Of a stretch of DNA of 64,000 bases, positions 31,725 through 40,580 are shown in pieces. The position numbers and the translations under genes are program-made. The notes beneath the pieces were generated by a model. The model was not told the DNA's origin and did no database searches. It was given only the letters and a program-made list of their open reading frames with translations. Numbering within the stretch: position 1 is the first letter of the stretch; every line of letters begins with the position of its first letter. Origin of the DNA: Deltaproteobacteria bacterium (GTDB lineage Bacteria; Myxococcota_A; UBA9160; UBA6930); contig JAJDAP010000076.1 of NCBI GenBank assembly GCA_029261795.1, positions 40,423 to 104,422 of the forward strand, in the 5' to 3' direction.

Positions 31725-32918
31725 ATGCCGAAACGAAGCGCCACCATCGTCGGACTCTCGGAGTGGACCCCGAAACGGGTATGGGACGAGCCCATGTTCA
31801 GCCTCGAAGCCCACGCTCGGCTGGCGGCGGAAGTCCTGGAAGACGCCGGGATCGACAAGGCCGAGGTCGACGGCTTCGTGGTCTCCGGGGTCTACGAATC
31901 GCCGATGTTCGGGCCCTCGGCGGCGGCCGAGTACCTGGGCATCCACACGAACTTTGCAGAGTTGGTCGACCTCGGGGGCGCCACCGCGTGCGGCATGATC
32001 TGGCGCGCGGCGGCGGCCATCGAAGTCGGCGCCTGCGAGACCTGCCTGGTCCTATGCCCCTCGGTCACACCGCCCTTCCCCACGGGCGCCGCCCCGCGCA
32101 AGATGGATTTCCCGATCTATCTCGGCGGCGATGCCTGGGGGTCGCCGCAGGGCCAGTTCGAGATCCCCGAAGGACTCGTGGCCGCGACACCCAGCTTCGC
32201 GATGGTGGCCCAGCGCTACATGGCGAGGTACGGACTGCGCGAAGAGACCCTGGCGAAGATTGCGGTCGAAGCCCGCGACAACGCCCAGCGCAATCCCCAA
32301 GCCATCTTCCATGACAAGCCCATCACGATCGACGACGTGATGAACTCACGCATGGTGTGCGACCCGCTCAAGCTGCTCGAGATCGTGATGCCCTGCTTCG
32401 GCGGTGCAGCCGTCCTATTGACGACACCCGAGCGCGCCAAGCGGACCCCGCATCGCCCGGTCTACGTCTCCGGCTTCGGCGAACACTGCACCCACAAGAG
32501 CATCACCTACGCCCCGGACCTGCTCGACAACCCGATCCGGGTTGCCGCCGATCGCGCCTTCGCGATGGCGGGTGCCGAGCGCAGCGCCGTCGACATGGCC
32601 TCGATGTACGATTGCTTCACGATCACCGTGCTCGTCACGATCGAGAACGCGGGCTTCTGCGGAAAAGGTGAAGGCGAGAAGTTCGTGAGCGAACACAGCC
32701 TGCGCTGGGACGGCGACTGGCCACTCAATACCCACGGCGGCCAGCTCGGCATGGGACAGGCCGGCACCGCAGGCGGGATGTCCCACGCCACCGAGGCGGT
32801 GCGACAGCTGATGGGCCGCGCCGGCGAACGCCAGCTTGCCAAGGCCGATCTCGCCTACGTAAACGGCACCGGCGGCATGATGGCCGAACAGGTCGCCCTG
32901 ATCTTCGAGGGCGCCTGA
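31725..32918 (+). CDS. Thiolase-like protein (SCP-x/lipid-transfer type)
   Basis: A 397-residue thiolase-fold protein: VDGFVVSGVYESPMFGPSAA, the nucleophile-region segment GGATACGMIWRAAAAIEVG (Cys present), and the C-terminal NTHGGQLGMGQAGTAGGMSH and YVNGTGGMMAEQ. This is the non-canonical SCP-x/acetyl-CoA acetyltransferase group. That group often pairs with DUF35 proteins in steroid or acyl-CoA side-chain cleavage (aldolase or retro-aldol roles, e.g. Ltp2). The DUF35 gene overlaps its stop codon by 1 bp, supporting a complex. Confidence 0.85.
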   Translation: MPKRSATIVGLSEWTPKRVWDEPMFSLEAHARLAAEVLEDAGIDKAEVDGFVVSGVYESPMFGPSAAAEYLGIHTNFAELVDLGGATACGMIWRAAAAIEVGACETCLVLCPSVTPPFPTGAAPRKMDFPIYLGGDAWGSPQGQFEIPEGLVAATPSFAMVAQRYMARYGLREETLAKIAVEARDNAQRNPQAIFHDKPITIDDVMNSRMVCDPLKLLEIVMPCFGGAAVLLTTPERAKRTPHRPVYVSGFGEHCTHKSITYAPDLLDNPIRVAADRAFAMAGAERSAVDMASMYDCFTITVLVTIENAGFCGKGEGEKFVSEHSLRWDGDWPLNTHGGQLGMGQAGTAGGMSHATEAVRQLMGRAGERQLAKADLAYVNGTGGMMAEQVALIFEGA

Positions 32919-33373
32919 TGGGACTCCAACACACCGAGAGCGGTCGGCCGCTGCCGCTGCCCAACCCGACGACACAGCCCTACTTCGATGGCGCGAAGGA
33001 ACGGAAGCTGCGGATGCAGCGCTGCCCGCGCGACGGCTTCTTCTTCTATCCGCGAAGCCGCTGCCCGGTGTGCCTCGGCGACGACTGGAGCTGGGAGGAC
33101 ACCTCGGGCCGGGGAAGCGTCCATTCGTTCACGGTCGATCGCATCGGACACGTACCCGCACTCCGAGAACTCGCGCCCTTTGCCATCGCCATCGTCGAGC
33201 TCGAGGAGGGACCCCGCATCACCGCGCGGTTGGTGGACGTCGACGCGGACAGCGTCGAGGTTGGCCTCGCCGTCGAGGCCAGCTACGAGGACGTCGGCGA
33301 CATGACCGTGGTTCACTTCCGCCCGGCCAGCTCGGCAACCTCTGCACCGGCCACCTCACCAGCCTTCGCGTAG
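32918..33373 (+). CDS. DUF35 OB-fold/zinc-ribbon partner of the thiolase
   Basis: A 151-residue protein with the DUF35 layout: N-terminal helix (TTQPYFDGAKERKLRMQRC), rubredoxin-like zinc ribbon, then OB fold (GRGSVHSFTVDRIGHVPALR; ITARLVDVD). The ribbon keeps Cys36, Cys49 and Cys52, but the second Cys of the first pair is Asp (CPRDG instead of CxxCG), so zinc binding may be altered. TGATG overlap with the thiolase indicates translational coupling; such proteins bind acyl-CoA or scaffold the thiolase. Confidence 0.85.
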   Translation: MGLQHTESGRPLPLPNPTTQPYFDGAKERKLRMQRCPRDGFFFYPRSRCPVCLGDDWSWEDTSGRGSVHSFTVDRIGHVPALRELAPFAIAIVELEEGPRITARLVDVDADSVEVGLAVEASYEDVGDMTVVHFRPASSATSAPATSPAFA

Positions 33374-33533
33374 CCGCCGTCTGCGAAACCGGAAGGTCTC
33401 GAGGGGTGAGGTGGCTCTGGACCCGCAGAGGAAAGTTCGCAGCGTTCTCTCGCTGGCGGGCTTCTTGGCTCGAGGCCGTTCCGACTAGCGGTGCCCGGGA
33501 TGGGGCGATGCCGACCGGGGCACTCAGGCCGCT
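33374..33533. other. Non-coding stretch with a GC hairpin
   Basis: No convincing gene. An imperfect stem, GTGCCCGG (33491-33498) against CCGGGGCAC (33515-33523), with one bulged G and a 16-base loop, lies next to the transposase remnant. It could be a REP-like element or a terminator for the thiolase-DUF35 operon. Confidence 0.3.
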
Positions 33534-33860
33534 TCAGCCCGGAGCGGCAGCGGGGTCGAGGAGCGGACCTGCCCGCTTCCAGCCTTCGTTGAGCAGCCAG
33601 GTGTGGTGCGTGAACGCGACCGCCCGGGTTCCGGGCATACCTCTTGCCACCATCACGAGATCGCGTGCGGAACGCTTCCAACCCCCGAACCAGCGACCCG
33701 AAGAGGCGGGATCGATCCGCACGCTGCTGGGCGCCCGCTTCATGTGCCGCCTGGCGTTCATCAGCACGTAACGCAGGGCGTTGAGCACCTGGGTCGGTGT
33801 CTTCAACACCACATTGCCCCACGCCCGCTGGCGCCCTCGACCCAGCCCCGCATCCCTAAC
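33534..33860 (-). pseudogene. Remnant of a REP-associated tyrosine transposase (RAYT)
   Basis: The C-terminal part reads VLKTPTQVLNALRYVLMNAR, then RHMKRAPSSVRIDPASSGRW, FGGWKRS and TWLLNEGWKRAGPL. This is the characteristic end of Y1/RAYT (IS200-like) transposases. The frame continues upstream as RGRQRAWGN before VVLKTP, where intact proteins have about ten more residues (WGDRYHA...), so a small deletion is visible. The HUH catalytic domain with the histidine pair and Tyr is missing. A dead mobile-element relic. Confidence 0.6.
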
Positions 33861-34099
33861 ATCCGCGCGAACCCACCCTCAAGACCCTCCGGAACCCAAG
33901 CCCGCCCAGAGGCGATCGACATCACACCCCGAAACACCGTTCGATCCGCCCAGCGCCCGCTCGCGCCGTCGACCATGACCGACCTACCCGGCAGCGAGCG
34001 GCACGGCCCGTCAACTCCTCTGCCCGAGATGCGCTCACGGTGGCCCGTGCGGTGCTTCCCTAGCTTCGGCTTACCCGCCGCCCCGTCGAACGAGGCGCG
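33861..34099. other. Non-coding stretch beside the transposase remnant
   Basis: No family-like frame on either strand. On the + strand it has an unusually C-rich, low-G composition (runs such as CCACCCTCAAGACCC), unlike neighbouring coding DNA. It probably represents decayed transposon or upstream sequence. It ends at the stop of the APH-fold gene. Confidence 0.3.
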
Positions 34100-35221
34100 C
34101 TAGTTGCCCGCCTCGGCGTCCCAGTAGGTGCCGTCGATCATCGCTTCGAGAGTCGCCCGATGCGGGAAGCGGTCGTCGGGATCCTCGGCTCGCTCGCCGC
34201 CGAAGTGGTGCTGCCTGGCGGCAATCCGCGTCATGATGATCGCGTGCCGCAACGCCGCGTAGGTTTCGTACCAGCGAATGTCGCGGACCGTGTGGCCGGT
34301 CAGCCGTTCGTAGGTCTCGACCACGTCGGCACTACGCAGCAAGTTGGGTAATCCGGGAAGGCCCATCGGTGTGATCAGGTTCTGGAAGAAACCGTGCATG
34401 AACACGAGCCAGCCGAGGTCGAGTTCTCGAGGGCCGAGGCCGGCCATCTCCCAATCGAGAATGGCGACCGGCTCGAAGCCCTCGTACATCACGTTTCCGA
34501 TGCGGGAATCGCCCCAGCTCACCACCGTGCTCGTCGGCTGCGGGAGCCGGGCCTCCAGGAACTCGAACGCCCGCTCGATGAGCGGATGGCGCAGACCATC
34601 CCGCATCCAGGCGTAGTAGCTTCGTTGATTCTCGAAGTGGCGCGCCAGAGGCGTGTCGCCCTTTTCGTCGAACTCGAGGAACGCGGTGTCCTCGCTCTCG
34701 ACATCGATCGCGTGGAGCTTCGCGATGGCAGCAACCGTGGTGTCCTGGAGCCGGCGGCGCTCGGTGTCGGTCGCCTCCTTCAGCCAGCCATCGACCAGGT
34801 AGGGAGGCATGTCCGCCGGTACGCGGCCGGTGATCCGCTCCATCACGAAGAAGGGCGCGCCGAGCGCCTCGCCAGTGGGTTCGAGCCAGCGCACCTTCGG
34901 GACGACGACCCCGTGCCGGCCGGCCAGCGCCATGACCCCGGCCTGCATCGACAGGTCGTAACTCGGGAAGGTGGGGATGTCGCTCGCTGCCGGCTCCATT
35001 CTGGCAACGAACGAACCACCCACACGGGCACCCGATTCCTGCCAATGGCTGTCGAATAACAACGTCTCGCTCGACATCCCGGAGCCCGAAGGACTGGTTA
35101 CTTCAGACACTTCGAGCCCGGCGTCCGGCGGGAGCTGGTCGCTCAAGAAACGGGTAAGGGCGTTTCGAAGCCGTGCGTCGTCGCGGGTCGTACGGACGAT
35201 TTCGCCCGGGTCTTCACTCAC
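34100..35221 (-). CDS. APH-fold phosphotransferase, acyl-CoA-metabolism type
   Basis: A 373-residue APH-fold protein like those accompanying acyl-CoA dehydrogenases. It shows GAPFFVMERITGRVPADMPP, AIAKLHAIDVES, the catalytic loop VVSWGDSRIGNVMYEG (His replaced by Trp, Asp and Asn kept) and AILDWEMAGLGPRELDLGWL. The WGDSRIGN variant is familiar within this subfamily. The GTG at 35221 overlaps the MscS stop (GTGA). It is the last gene of an MFS-MscS-APH operon; substrate unknown. Confidence 0.82.
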   Translation of the reverse strand: MSEDPGEIVRTTRDDARLRNALTRFLSDQLPPDAGLEVSEVTSPSGSGMSSETLLFDSHWQESGARVGGSFVARMEPAASDIPTFPSYDLSMQAGVMALAGRHGVVVPKVRWLEPTGEALGAPFFVMERITGRVPADMPPYLVDGWLKEATDTERRRLQDTTVAAIAKLHAIDVESEDTAFLEFDEKGDTPLARHFENQRSYYAWMRDGLRHPLIERAFEFLEARLPQPTSTVVSWGDSRIGNVMYEGFEPVAILDWEMAGLGPRELDLGWLVFMHGFFQNLITPMGLPGLPNLLRSADVVETYERLTGHTVRDIRWYETYAALRHAIIMTRIAARQHHFGGERAEDPDDRFPHRATLEAMIDGTYWDAEAGN

Positions 35222-37107
35222 GAGGGCACCTCCTCTTCCTCCGTCTCCGTAGTCTTCTCGATGGGATTTCCCGCAGCGTCCAGTTCCAGACCACCGGTCG
35301 GGCCCGTCGCGAATACCACCGGGCCCGGCCTCTCGCGGCGCCATGGTTGCTCGCGCACCAGTGCGTGTGCCGCCTCGACCCCACGGCGTGCCGCATCTCG
35401 TTCGGTGCTGGCGCCGGGCGCCGCTGCAGGGCCCGGGGCAGCCGCTGCGTCGCCGGAATGGAGGTGCACCGTCTGGGTCGGGAACGCGAAGGAAACCCCG
35501 ATGCGCTCGGCCAGACGCAGTATGTCGAGGAAGAAGCGCTCGCGTTCCCGAAGCTCGGTATTCCAATCCGGCACTTCGAAGAACATGTAGAGCAGGACGT
35601 CCAGGCTCGATGGGCCGAATTCGTTGCACCAGACCTGGTAGTAGTCCTTCCGCGTGTACGGATGGGTCCGGATCAGCTCCCGAACGCCTTCGGTGAAGGC
35701 CACCAGCTTCTCCGGCGACGTGTCGTACTGGAGGCCCAGGGTCGTGTTCCAGCGTCGATACTGGCGCCTGCCATAGTTGTCGACGGAGGCGCGCACGAGG
35801 TTCGAGTTGGGAATCGTGATCTGGGAGTTGTAGAAGGTACGGATCCGTGTCGAACGGAAGCCGACTGCTTCGACGATCCCCTCGGTGCCTTCGATCACGA
35901 CCCAGTCACCGATATCGAAAGGCCGATCGAGTACCACGGCCACCGAACCGAAGAAATTCTCGACGGTGTCCTTGGCCGCGAACGAGAATCCGACACCGGC
36001 CACGGTCAACGAAGCCAGCAACGGTGCGATGGGAAGATCGAGGGCGTCGGCACCGTAGACGATCCCCATGGTGAGGATGAAGAGCTTCAGCGCCCGCGAG
36101 ACGAGTGGCACCAGGATGTCGTCGACGCGGGTGTCGGTGCGCTCGGCCTTCGTCATCAGGAGCGAAGCCAGCAGGTCGATGATGCGCCAGGCCGACAGTG
36201 TCCCCATCAATACGAGGAACAGGCTGAGTGCGCCGCCCAACACCACCTCGACGACGGGTTCCAGATCGAGGATCCCGATCGGGAGCATCCAGACCAGGGT
36301 TGCCGCGGTGAGCCCGATCGGGCGAAGGGTCTGGTGGAGCTGCTCCGGGTCTTCTTTCGTGTCGAGCCGCCGCACCAGACGCGCCGAGGCCACCCGGACG
36401 AGCAATCGGGCGAGCAGGTCGACCGCAAGCCCGGCCAGGATCACCAGGAAGATCGCGAGCCAGGCCCAGTATTTGATGGTCAGGAAGGTGTTCCGGACCA
36501 TGGACGCCGGCAGTCGCGCTTCCAGCCAATCCCCGACCGTGAGCACTTCCCTGCCGGCCACCAACGGTTCGGCTTCGAGCTGCCGGAAGAGTGCGCTGAG
36601 ATCCACCACGGTTGCGGGGCTGAAACGCCAGGCTCCGTCCGTGCCGCGCACCAGAGCGATCTCGCCGACCGGCGTCCCGATCCGACGCAGCAGCGACGAA
36701 TCGCGAACGGGGTCCGGGAAGTAGCGGAAGCGTGCTTTCCCGGCCGATGCGTCCGCATCGGGCAAAGCACTCAGGTCGACCTCGGCGACCCGGTTCAGGA
36801 TTCCGTAGAGCTGGCGTGCCCGCTCGCGGCCGACCGCAGGGTCCTCGCGGCGGAGATCCAACACGAGGACGGCTCGATCCCACGCTTCGGGATCCGACCA
36901 GAGATCGCGCATCGCCACCAGGAAGGTCTCCATGGTGGCGCGCGGACTCTGCAGCAGATACAGCCGATCAGGCTCCGCTGCTGCACCTGCTGCCGTAGCT
37001 TCGCTGGCCGGTTCGAGACCCGGCAGCAGGATGTCCTGCGCAGCACCCGACCCGGCCTGACCCAGGACGAGCCATGCGAGCCCGAGCGCGAAGGCCAGCC
37101 GCCTCAC
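35218..37107 (-). CDS. MscS-family mechanosensitive channel with exported N-domain
   Basis: A 629-residue protein with a signal-like start (VRRLAFALGLAWLVLGQAGS), a roughly 190-residue periplasmic domain (LYLLQSPRATMETFLVAMRD...), several TM helices and the MscS pore/beta domain: APLLASLTVAGVGFSFAAKD, VENFFGSVAVVLDRPFDIGD, TIPNSNLVRASVDNYGRR. The C-terminus is an acidic/Ala-Pro tail. It releases osmolytes on membrane tension in characterised relatives. The GTG at 37107 overlaps the MFS stop (GTGA). Confidence 0.88.
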   Translation of the reverse strand: MRRLAFALGLAWLVLGQAGSGAAQDILLPGLEPASEATAAGAAAEPDRLYLLQSPRATMETFLVAMRDLWSDPEAWDRAVLVLDLRREDPAVGRERARQLYGILNRVAEVDLSALPDADASAGKARFRYFPDPVRDSSLLRRIGTPVGEIALVRGTDGAWRFSPATVVDLSALFRQLEAEPLVAGREVLTVGDWLEARLPASMVRNTFLTIKYWAWLAIFLVILAGLAVDLLARLLVRVASARLVRRLDTKEDPEQLHQTLRPIGLTAATLVWMLPIGILDLEPVVEVVLGGALSLFLVLMGTLSAWRIIDLLASLLMTKAERTDTRVDDILVPLVSRALKLFILTMGIVYGADALDLPIAPLLASLTVAGVGFSFAAKDTVENFFGSVAVVLDRPFDIGDWVVIEGTEGIVEAVGFRSTRIRTFYNSQITIPNSNLVRASVDNYGRRQYRRWNTTLGLQYDTSPEKLVAFTEGVRELIRTHPYTRKDYYQVWCNEFGPSSLDVLLYMFFEVPDWNTELRERERFFLDILRLAERIGVSFAFPTQTVHLHSGDAAAAPGPAAAPGASTERDAARRGVEAAHALVREQPWRRERPGPVVFATGPTGGLELDAAGNPIEKTTETEEEEVPS

Positions 37108-38408
37108 GCTAGTTCTCGCTTCGCCTCGAGATCTCGCTGCAACGTCCGCGCCCCGAGCGCGTAGTGCAACGTCGACCAGAGTGCGCCACCGGCCACCGTC
37201 CACAGCAAGGCATAGCGAACCGACTCGATTTGATAGCGGGGTTCGAGCCAGTCCGAGAGCAGGCCCACGAACTGCGGCCCGAGGCCCAGACCGATGATAT
37301 TCAGCACGAATAGCAAGACCGCGGAGGCTTGGGCGCGGAGGCGGGGCGGAACCAACGCCTGGGTCACGGCGAAGGTCGGGCCCAGGTACATGCCGCCCAC
37401 CAACGACGGGATCATGCTGATCGCCAGCGCGACATAGCGGTCCGGAGCCATGTAGTAGAAGTAGATGAATGGCAACCCCACGGCAGTTGCGATCCCGGGA
37501 AGCCAGGCATACCAGCGGACATCCCGGGATGCGAGGCGATCGCTGACGTAGCCACCGAGGAACGTGCCACTAACGCCCGTGGTCAGCGATATCAGGGCCA
37601 ACCAGCTGCCCAGTTCGCCGGATTCGAAACCGTGGAGCCGCTCGAAGAAGGGCCCGACGAAGCTCGCCGCACCGTAGCCATAGAACGCGTGCAGCGCGCC
37701 GGCGAACGCCAGATGTCGGAACGAGCCGAGCTTCGCAAGGAACGCGATGACCTCGAACGAGTTCACCGGCTCGGCAGGTGGCGCGGGCGGATCGTAGTAG
37801 CCGCGCGTCGGCTCCTTGAGCGTGAACAGGACGAGGAGCGAGAGCAGCACACCCGGGGCGCCCACGATCATGAAGGCTTCGCGCCAACCCAGGGTTTCGC
37901 GGATCCAGCCACCGGCGAACAAGCCGATCGCGCTACCGATCGGGATGCCCGTAGCGTACAGGCCAAGCGCGGTCGCGCGGCGCGACGGCGGGAAGTAGTC
38001 CGAGATCATCGAGTGGGCCGGCGGGCTGCAGCCCGCTTCGCCAACACCGACGCCGACACGCGCGATCGCCAACGTGACGAAGCCGCGTGCGAACCCCTGT
38101 GCCGCGGTCATCACACTCCACACGACCAGGGCCAACGCGATCACGTTGCGGCGGACGCGTCCATCGGCGTAGCGCGCGATCGGGATCCCGAGGGTGGCGT
38201 AGAAGATCCCGAAGGCCGTGCCGCCGAAGAAACCCAGCTGCGTGTCCGACAGCTGGAACTCTTCCTTGATGCCCTCGATCAGGATGTTGACGATCTGCCG
38301 GTCGATGAAGTTGAAGACGTAGACGACCAGCAAGAGGCCCAACGCATAACGTTGGTACCCGGCACCGAACTCAGGCGCGGGGTCGGCAGAACTCGGATCG
38401 TCGGGCAT
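37104..38408 (-). CDS. MFS transporter, spinster-like (second copy)
   Basis: A 434-residue, 12-TM transporter. LLLVVYVFNFIDRQIVNILI, FGIFYATLGIPIARYADGRV and ARVGVGVGEAGCSPPAHSMI parallel the transporter at 15633-16943, so the two are paralogues. A TTG at 38417 is an upstream alternative to the ATG used. It leads an operon with MscS and an APH-fold protein through GTGA overlaps. Substrate unknown; lipophilic compounds are the usual guess for this group. Confidence 0.88.
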   Translation of the reverse strand: MPDDPSSADPAPEFGAGYQRYALGLLLVVYVFNFIDRQIVNILIEGIKEEFQLSDTQLGFFGGTAFGIFYATLGIPIARYADGRVRRNVIALALVVWSVMTAAQGFARGFVTLAIARVGVGVGEAGCSPPAHSMISDYFPPSRRATALGLYATGIPIGSAIGLFAGGWIRETLGWREAFMIVGAPGVLLSLLVLFTLKEPTRGYYDPPAPPAEPVNSFEVIAFLAKLGSFRHLAFAGALHAFYGYGAASFVGPFFERLHGFESGELGSWLALISLTTGVSGTFLGGYVSDRLASRDVRWYAWLPGIATAVGLPFIYFYYMAPDRYVALAISMIPSLVGGMYLGPTFAVTQALVPPRLRAQASAVLLFVLNIIGLGLGPQFVGLLSDWLEPRYQIESVRYALLWTVAGGALWSTLHYALGARTLQRDLEAKRELA

Positions 38409-38486
38409 GCCGAGCAATCGTCGGCCGTTCAGTACACCCGGTCAAGCGCAGCGAGCCGAAATCGGCGCGCGAAGGAGAAATCCCCT

Positions 38487-38505
38487 CGGCGTAGAGGCCG
38501 AGCGC
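38487..38505 (-). terminator. Possible hairpin after the PEP-CTERM gene
   Basis: CTCGGC...GCCGAG forms a short stem just downstream of the PEP-CTERM gene on its strand, followed by GGATTTCTCC. The T-run is weak, so the call is tentative. Confidence 0.25.
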
Positions 38506-38522
38506 GATCAAACCAGCTGGGG

Positions 38523-38744
38523 CTAGCTCTGTCGGCTGCGACGGTGGAGTGCCAGGCCAACGAGCCCTGCACCCACTGCGAACACCACGAAGCCAGCGGG
38601 CTCCGGAATCGCCGGCGCCGGCGAGTTTGAGACGGTGGTCTTTCCGGGCGGAGGCGGAACTCGCGCAAAACCCATCGTCCCAATGCTGATGGCAGCGAGC
38701 AACGCTACCAACGTGAATCTTTTCACCCGTCCTCGGATCATCAT
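38523..38744 (-). CDS. 73-residue PEP-CTERM protein
   Basis: The entire protein is a signal peptide (MMIRGRVKRFTLVALLAAIS...), about 20 low-complexity residues (RVPPPPGKTTVSNSPAP) and a PEP-CTERM sorting tail (AIPEPAGFVVFAVGAGLVGL followed by ALHRRSRQ). Such tails are recognised by exosortase/EpsH, so exosortase should be encoded elsewhere. With almost no mature domain it may be a small cell-envelope or matrix peptide. Two tandem ATGs (38744, 38741) are possible starts; no strong SD is visible. Confidence 0.75.
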   Translation of the reverse strand: MMIRGRVKRFTLVALLAAISIGTMGFARVPPPPGKTTVSNSPAPAIPEPAGFVVFAVGAGLVGLALHRRSRQS

Positions 38745-39113
38745 CGTTTCACTCTCCACTGAGTCTTCGGAAGATAGAGCCGGTGCCGGGGGTTGGGTAC
38801 CCCCCATCCGGGTGGCCTCCACTCGCATTCACATCGGGTCCGCTCGAAAAGGTGGGTGACCCGATCGGCCCCATCGGTTTCAGGAGAATTCGCTCGATCC
38901 CCGGGGTCGCGGCAACGAATGTGCCAATTCGGTGCAACTCGAGCGCGCCTCGGCTTCCGTCGTCGCACCCGCTCGACGGAGCGAGCGCCTGACCGTGGCG
39001 ATTTCACGACCGTGAACCCGCGCAAGCTACCGATCCGGCTGGAAGATCTGCCGATTCGCAGCGGACGCGCTGCCCGAGATATAGTCGCCCAACGAATTCA
39101 AGGGAGCCGATCC
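38745..39113. other. Divergent intergenic region
   Basis: A 369-bp gap between the divergent PEP-CTERM and VOC genes. Notable items are a GGGGG-TT-GGGTACCCCCC dyad-like run (about 38791-38808) and a -10-like TATAGT (39080-39085) 29 bp before the VOC ATG. Short frames here look like chance. It probably holds both promoters; no riboswitch consensus recognised. Confidence 0.35.
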
Positions 39114-39653
39114 ATGGGTGTCCACCATCTGGCCTTCGCAACGAAGGACACAGCCGCCAACCACCGCTTCTATACCGAGGCCATGGGCTTCGAACTGGTC
39201 AAGGTCGAGACCGCCGCCATGGGCGACGGCTGGGCCAAGCACCTGTTCTATTCGACCGGATCGCCCCGGGATCAGTTGATCGCGTTCTGGGAGTTGAACG
39301 TGCCCGACCTCGGCGACGAGTGGAGCACGGACATCTCGCGCGGCCAGGGGCTACCGGCAGGCATCAACCACCTGGCCTTCTCGGCGGATGATCTCGACGA
39401 CCTGGCACGACACCGCGATCGCTGGCTCGCCGCGAGAAGCGATGTCCTCGAGATCGATCACGACTGGTGCGTCTCGATCTACACCGAGGACCCGAACGGA
39501 ATCGTCGTCGAGTTCTGCACGTTGACCCGGGACTTCAGCGATCAGGACCGAGCGGACGCCCAAAGACTTCTGGGAGCGACTTCTCTCGAGGCGCGTCCGG
39601 CCAAAGAGCCGAAGGGTCGGAAGATCTTCAAGGCCGCCGACTACCGCGCCTGA
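39114..39653 (+). CDS. VOC-family protein (extradiol-dioxygenase-like)
   Basis: A 179-residue vicinal-oxygen-chelate protein with two modules: MGVHHLAFATKDTAANHRFY (metal His4 or His5) and AGINHLAFSADDLDDLARHR, ending IYTEDPNGIVVEFCTLTRDF (metal Glu). The arrangement fits glyoxalase/extradiol dioxygenase relatives. AGGGAG precedes the ATG at 39114. The C-terminal basic tail (AKEPKGRKIFKAADYRA) is an extension beyond the domain. Confidence 0.83.
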   Translation: MGVHHLAFATKDTAANHRFYTEAMGFELVKVETAAMGDGWAKHLFYSTGSPRDQLIAFWELNVPDLGDEWSTDISRGQGLPAGINHLAFSADDLDDLARHRDRWLAARSDVLEIDHDWCVSIYTEDPNGIVVEFCTLTRDFSDQDRADAQRLLGATSLEARPAKEPKGRKIFKAADYRA

Positions 39654-39688
39654 CCCGAGCGCGAGGCCAGCGTCGCGGATGGCCGTCG

Positions 39689-40579
39689 CTACGCCGTGTT
39701 GCCGGGAACTTCTCGGCCGTCGAGCCAAGCCGCGATCATCGCATTGACTTCGTCCGGAGCATCCTGCTGGACCCAGTGCGAGGCATCCGGGAGGTAGCGG
39801 AGTGTCAGGTCCTTCACGAGTCGTTCGGTTCCGAAGGTCGTCTCCTTGGTGAGCGCGATGTCCTGCTCACCCCACAACATCAGCGTCGGCGTGGCGATCG
39901 GAGCGTAGGAGACGGGGTCGCCGAAGCGTCCGCCAATGGCGCGATACCAGTTGATCATCGCCGTCGCCCCGCCCTTGCGCAGGACGTTGCGCCGATAGAC
40001 CTCGATCACGTCGTCGGGGAAGCGCTCTGGGTGAACCGCCGAACTCCGGAAGGCGCGCTCGATCATCGCGCCCTCCTTACGTGTGAGCAGCCACTCGGGG
40101 AGCCAGGGCAATTGGAAGAAGCCCGCATACCGGGACTTCTTCCGTTGGGCCTTGTTGTGGGCGAGCTCCTCGCGGAACCGCTGTGGATGCGGAACGTTCA
40201 GGATGATCAGCTTTTCGAGAGGACGCGTTTCGCGGCTGGCGAACTCCCAGGCCACGATGGCGCCCCAATCGTGGCCCACCAGGATGACCTCATCGCAGGC
40301 GGCGGCGTCGATGAGTCCGGCGACATCCGCCACCAACTCGTCGATCTGGTAACAGGCCTTCCCCTTCGGGATGGAGCTCCCGCCATACCCGCGTTGGTTC
40401 GGCGCCCAGACCTTGAACCCGCGCTCGGCGAAGAGCGGAAGCTGATACCGCCACGAGATGGCGTGCTCGGGGAAGCCGTGGAGCAACAACGCCAACCGGC
40501 GGGATTCCGGGTCTCCCGCAGTAGCCACCTCGAAGCGCTGGCCGCGCGACTCGACCCACTCGATCTCGGGGTCCCACAT
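39689..40579 (-). CDS. Epoxide-hydrolase-like alpha/beta-hydrolase
   Basis: A 296-residue hydrolase with HGFPE oxyanion motif (34-38), nucleophile Asp104 in LVGHDWGAIVA, and WGEQDIAL and DASHWVQQDAPDEV for the acid and His. Asp as nucleophile with HGFPE marks the epoxide hydrolase group (a haloalkane dehalogenase is less likely). The cap region carries WYRAIGG with a Tyr. The start at 40579 lies 1 bp after the TauD-like gene stop, indicating an operon. Confidence 0.87.
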   Translation of the reverse strand: MWDPEIEWVESRGQRFEVATAGDPESRRLALLLHGFPEHAISWRYQLPLFAERGFKVWAPNQRGYGGSSIPKGKACYQIDELVADVAGLIDAAACDEVILVGHDWGAIVAWEFASRETRPLEKLIILNVPHPQRFREELAHNKAQRKKSRYAGFFQLPWLPEWLLTRKEGAMIERAFRSSAVHPERFPDDVIEVYRRNVLRKGGATAMINWYRAIGGRFGDPVSYAPIATPTLMLWGEQDIALTKETTFGTERLVKDLTLRYLPDASHWVQQDAPDEVNAMIAAWLDGREVPGNTA

Positions 40580-40580
40580 G

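Noticed and set aside
38760..38830. Riboswitch-like fold in the PEP-CTERM leader (GC-rich dyad with GGGTACCC)
   Set aside because: The sequence does not match GEMM, cobalamin, TPP, SAM or other consensus cores; only a simple dyad is visible.
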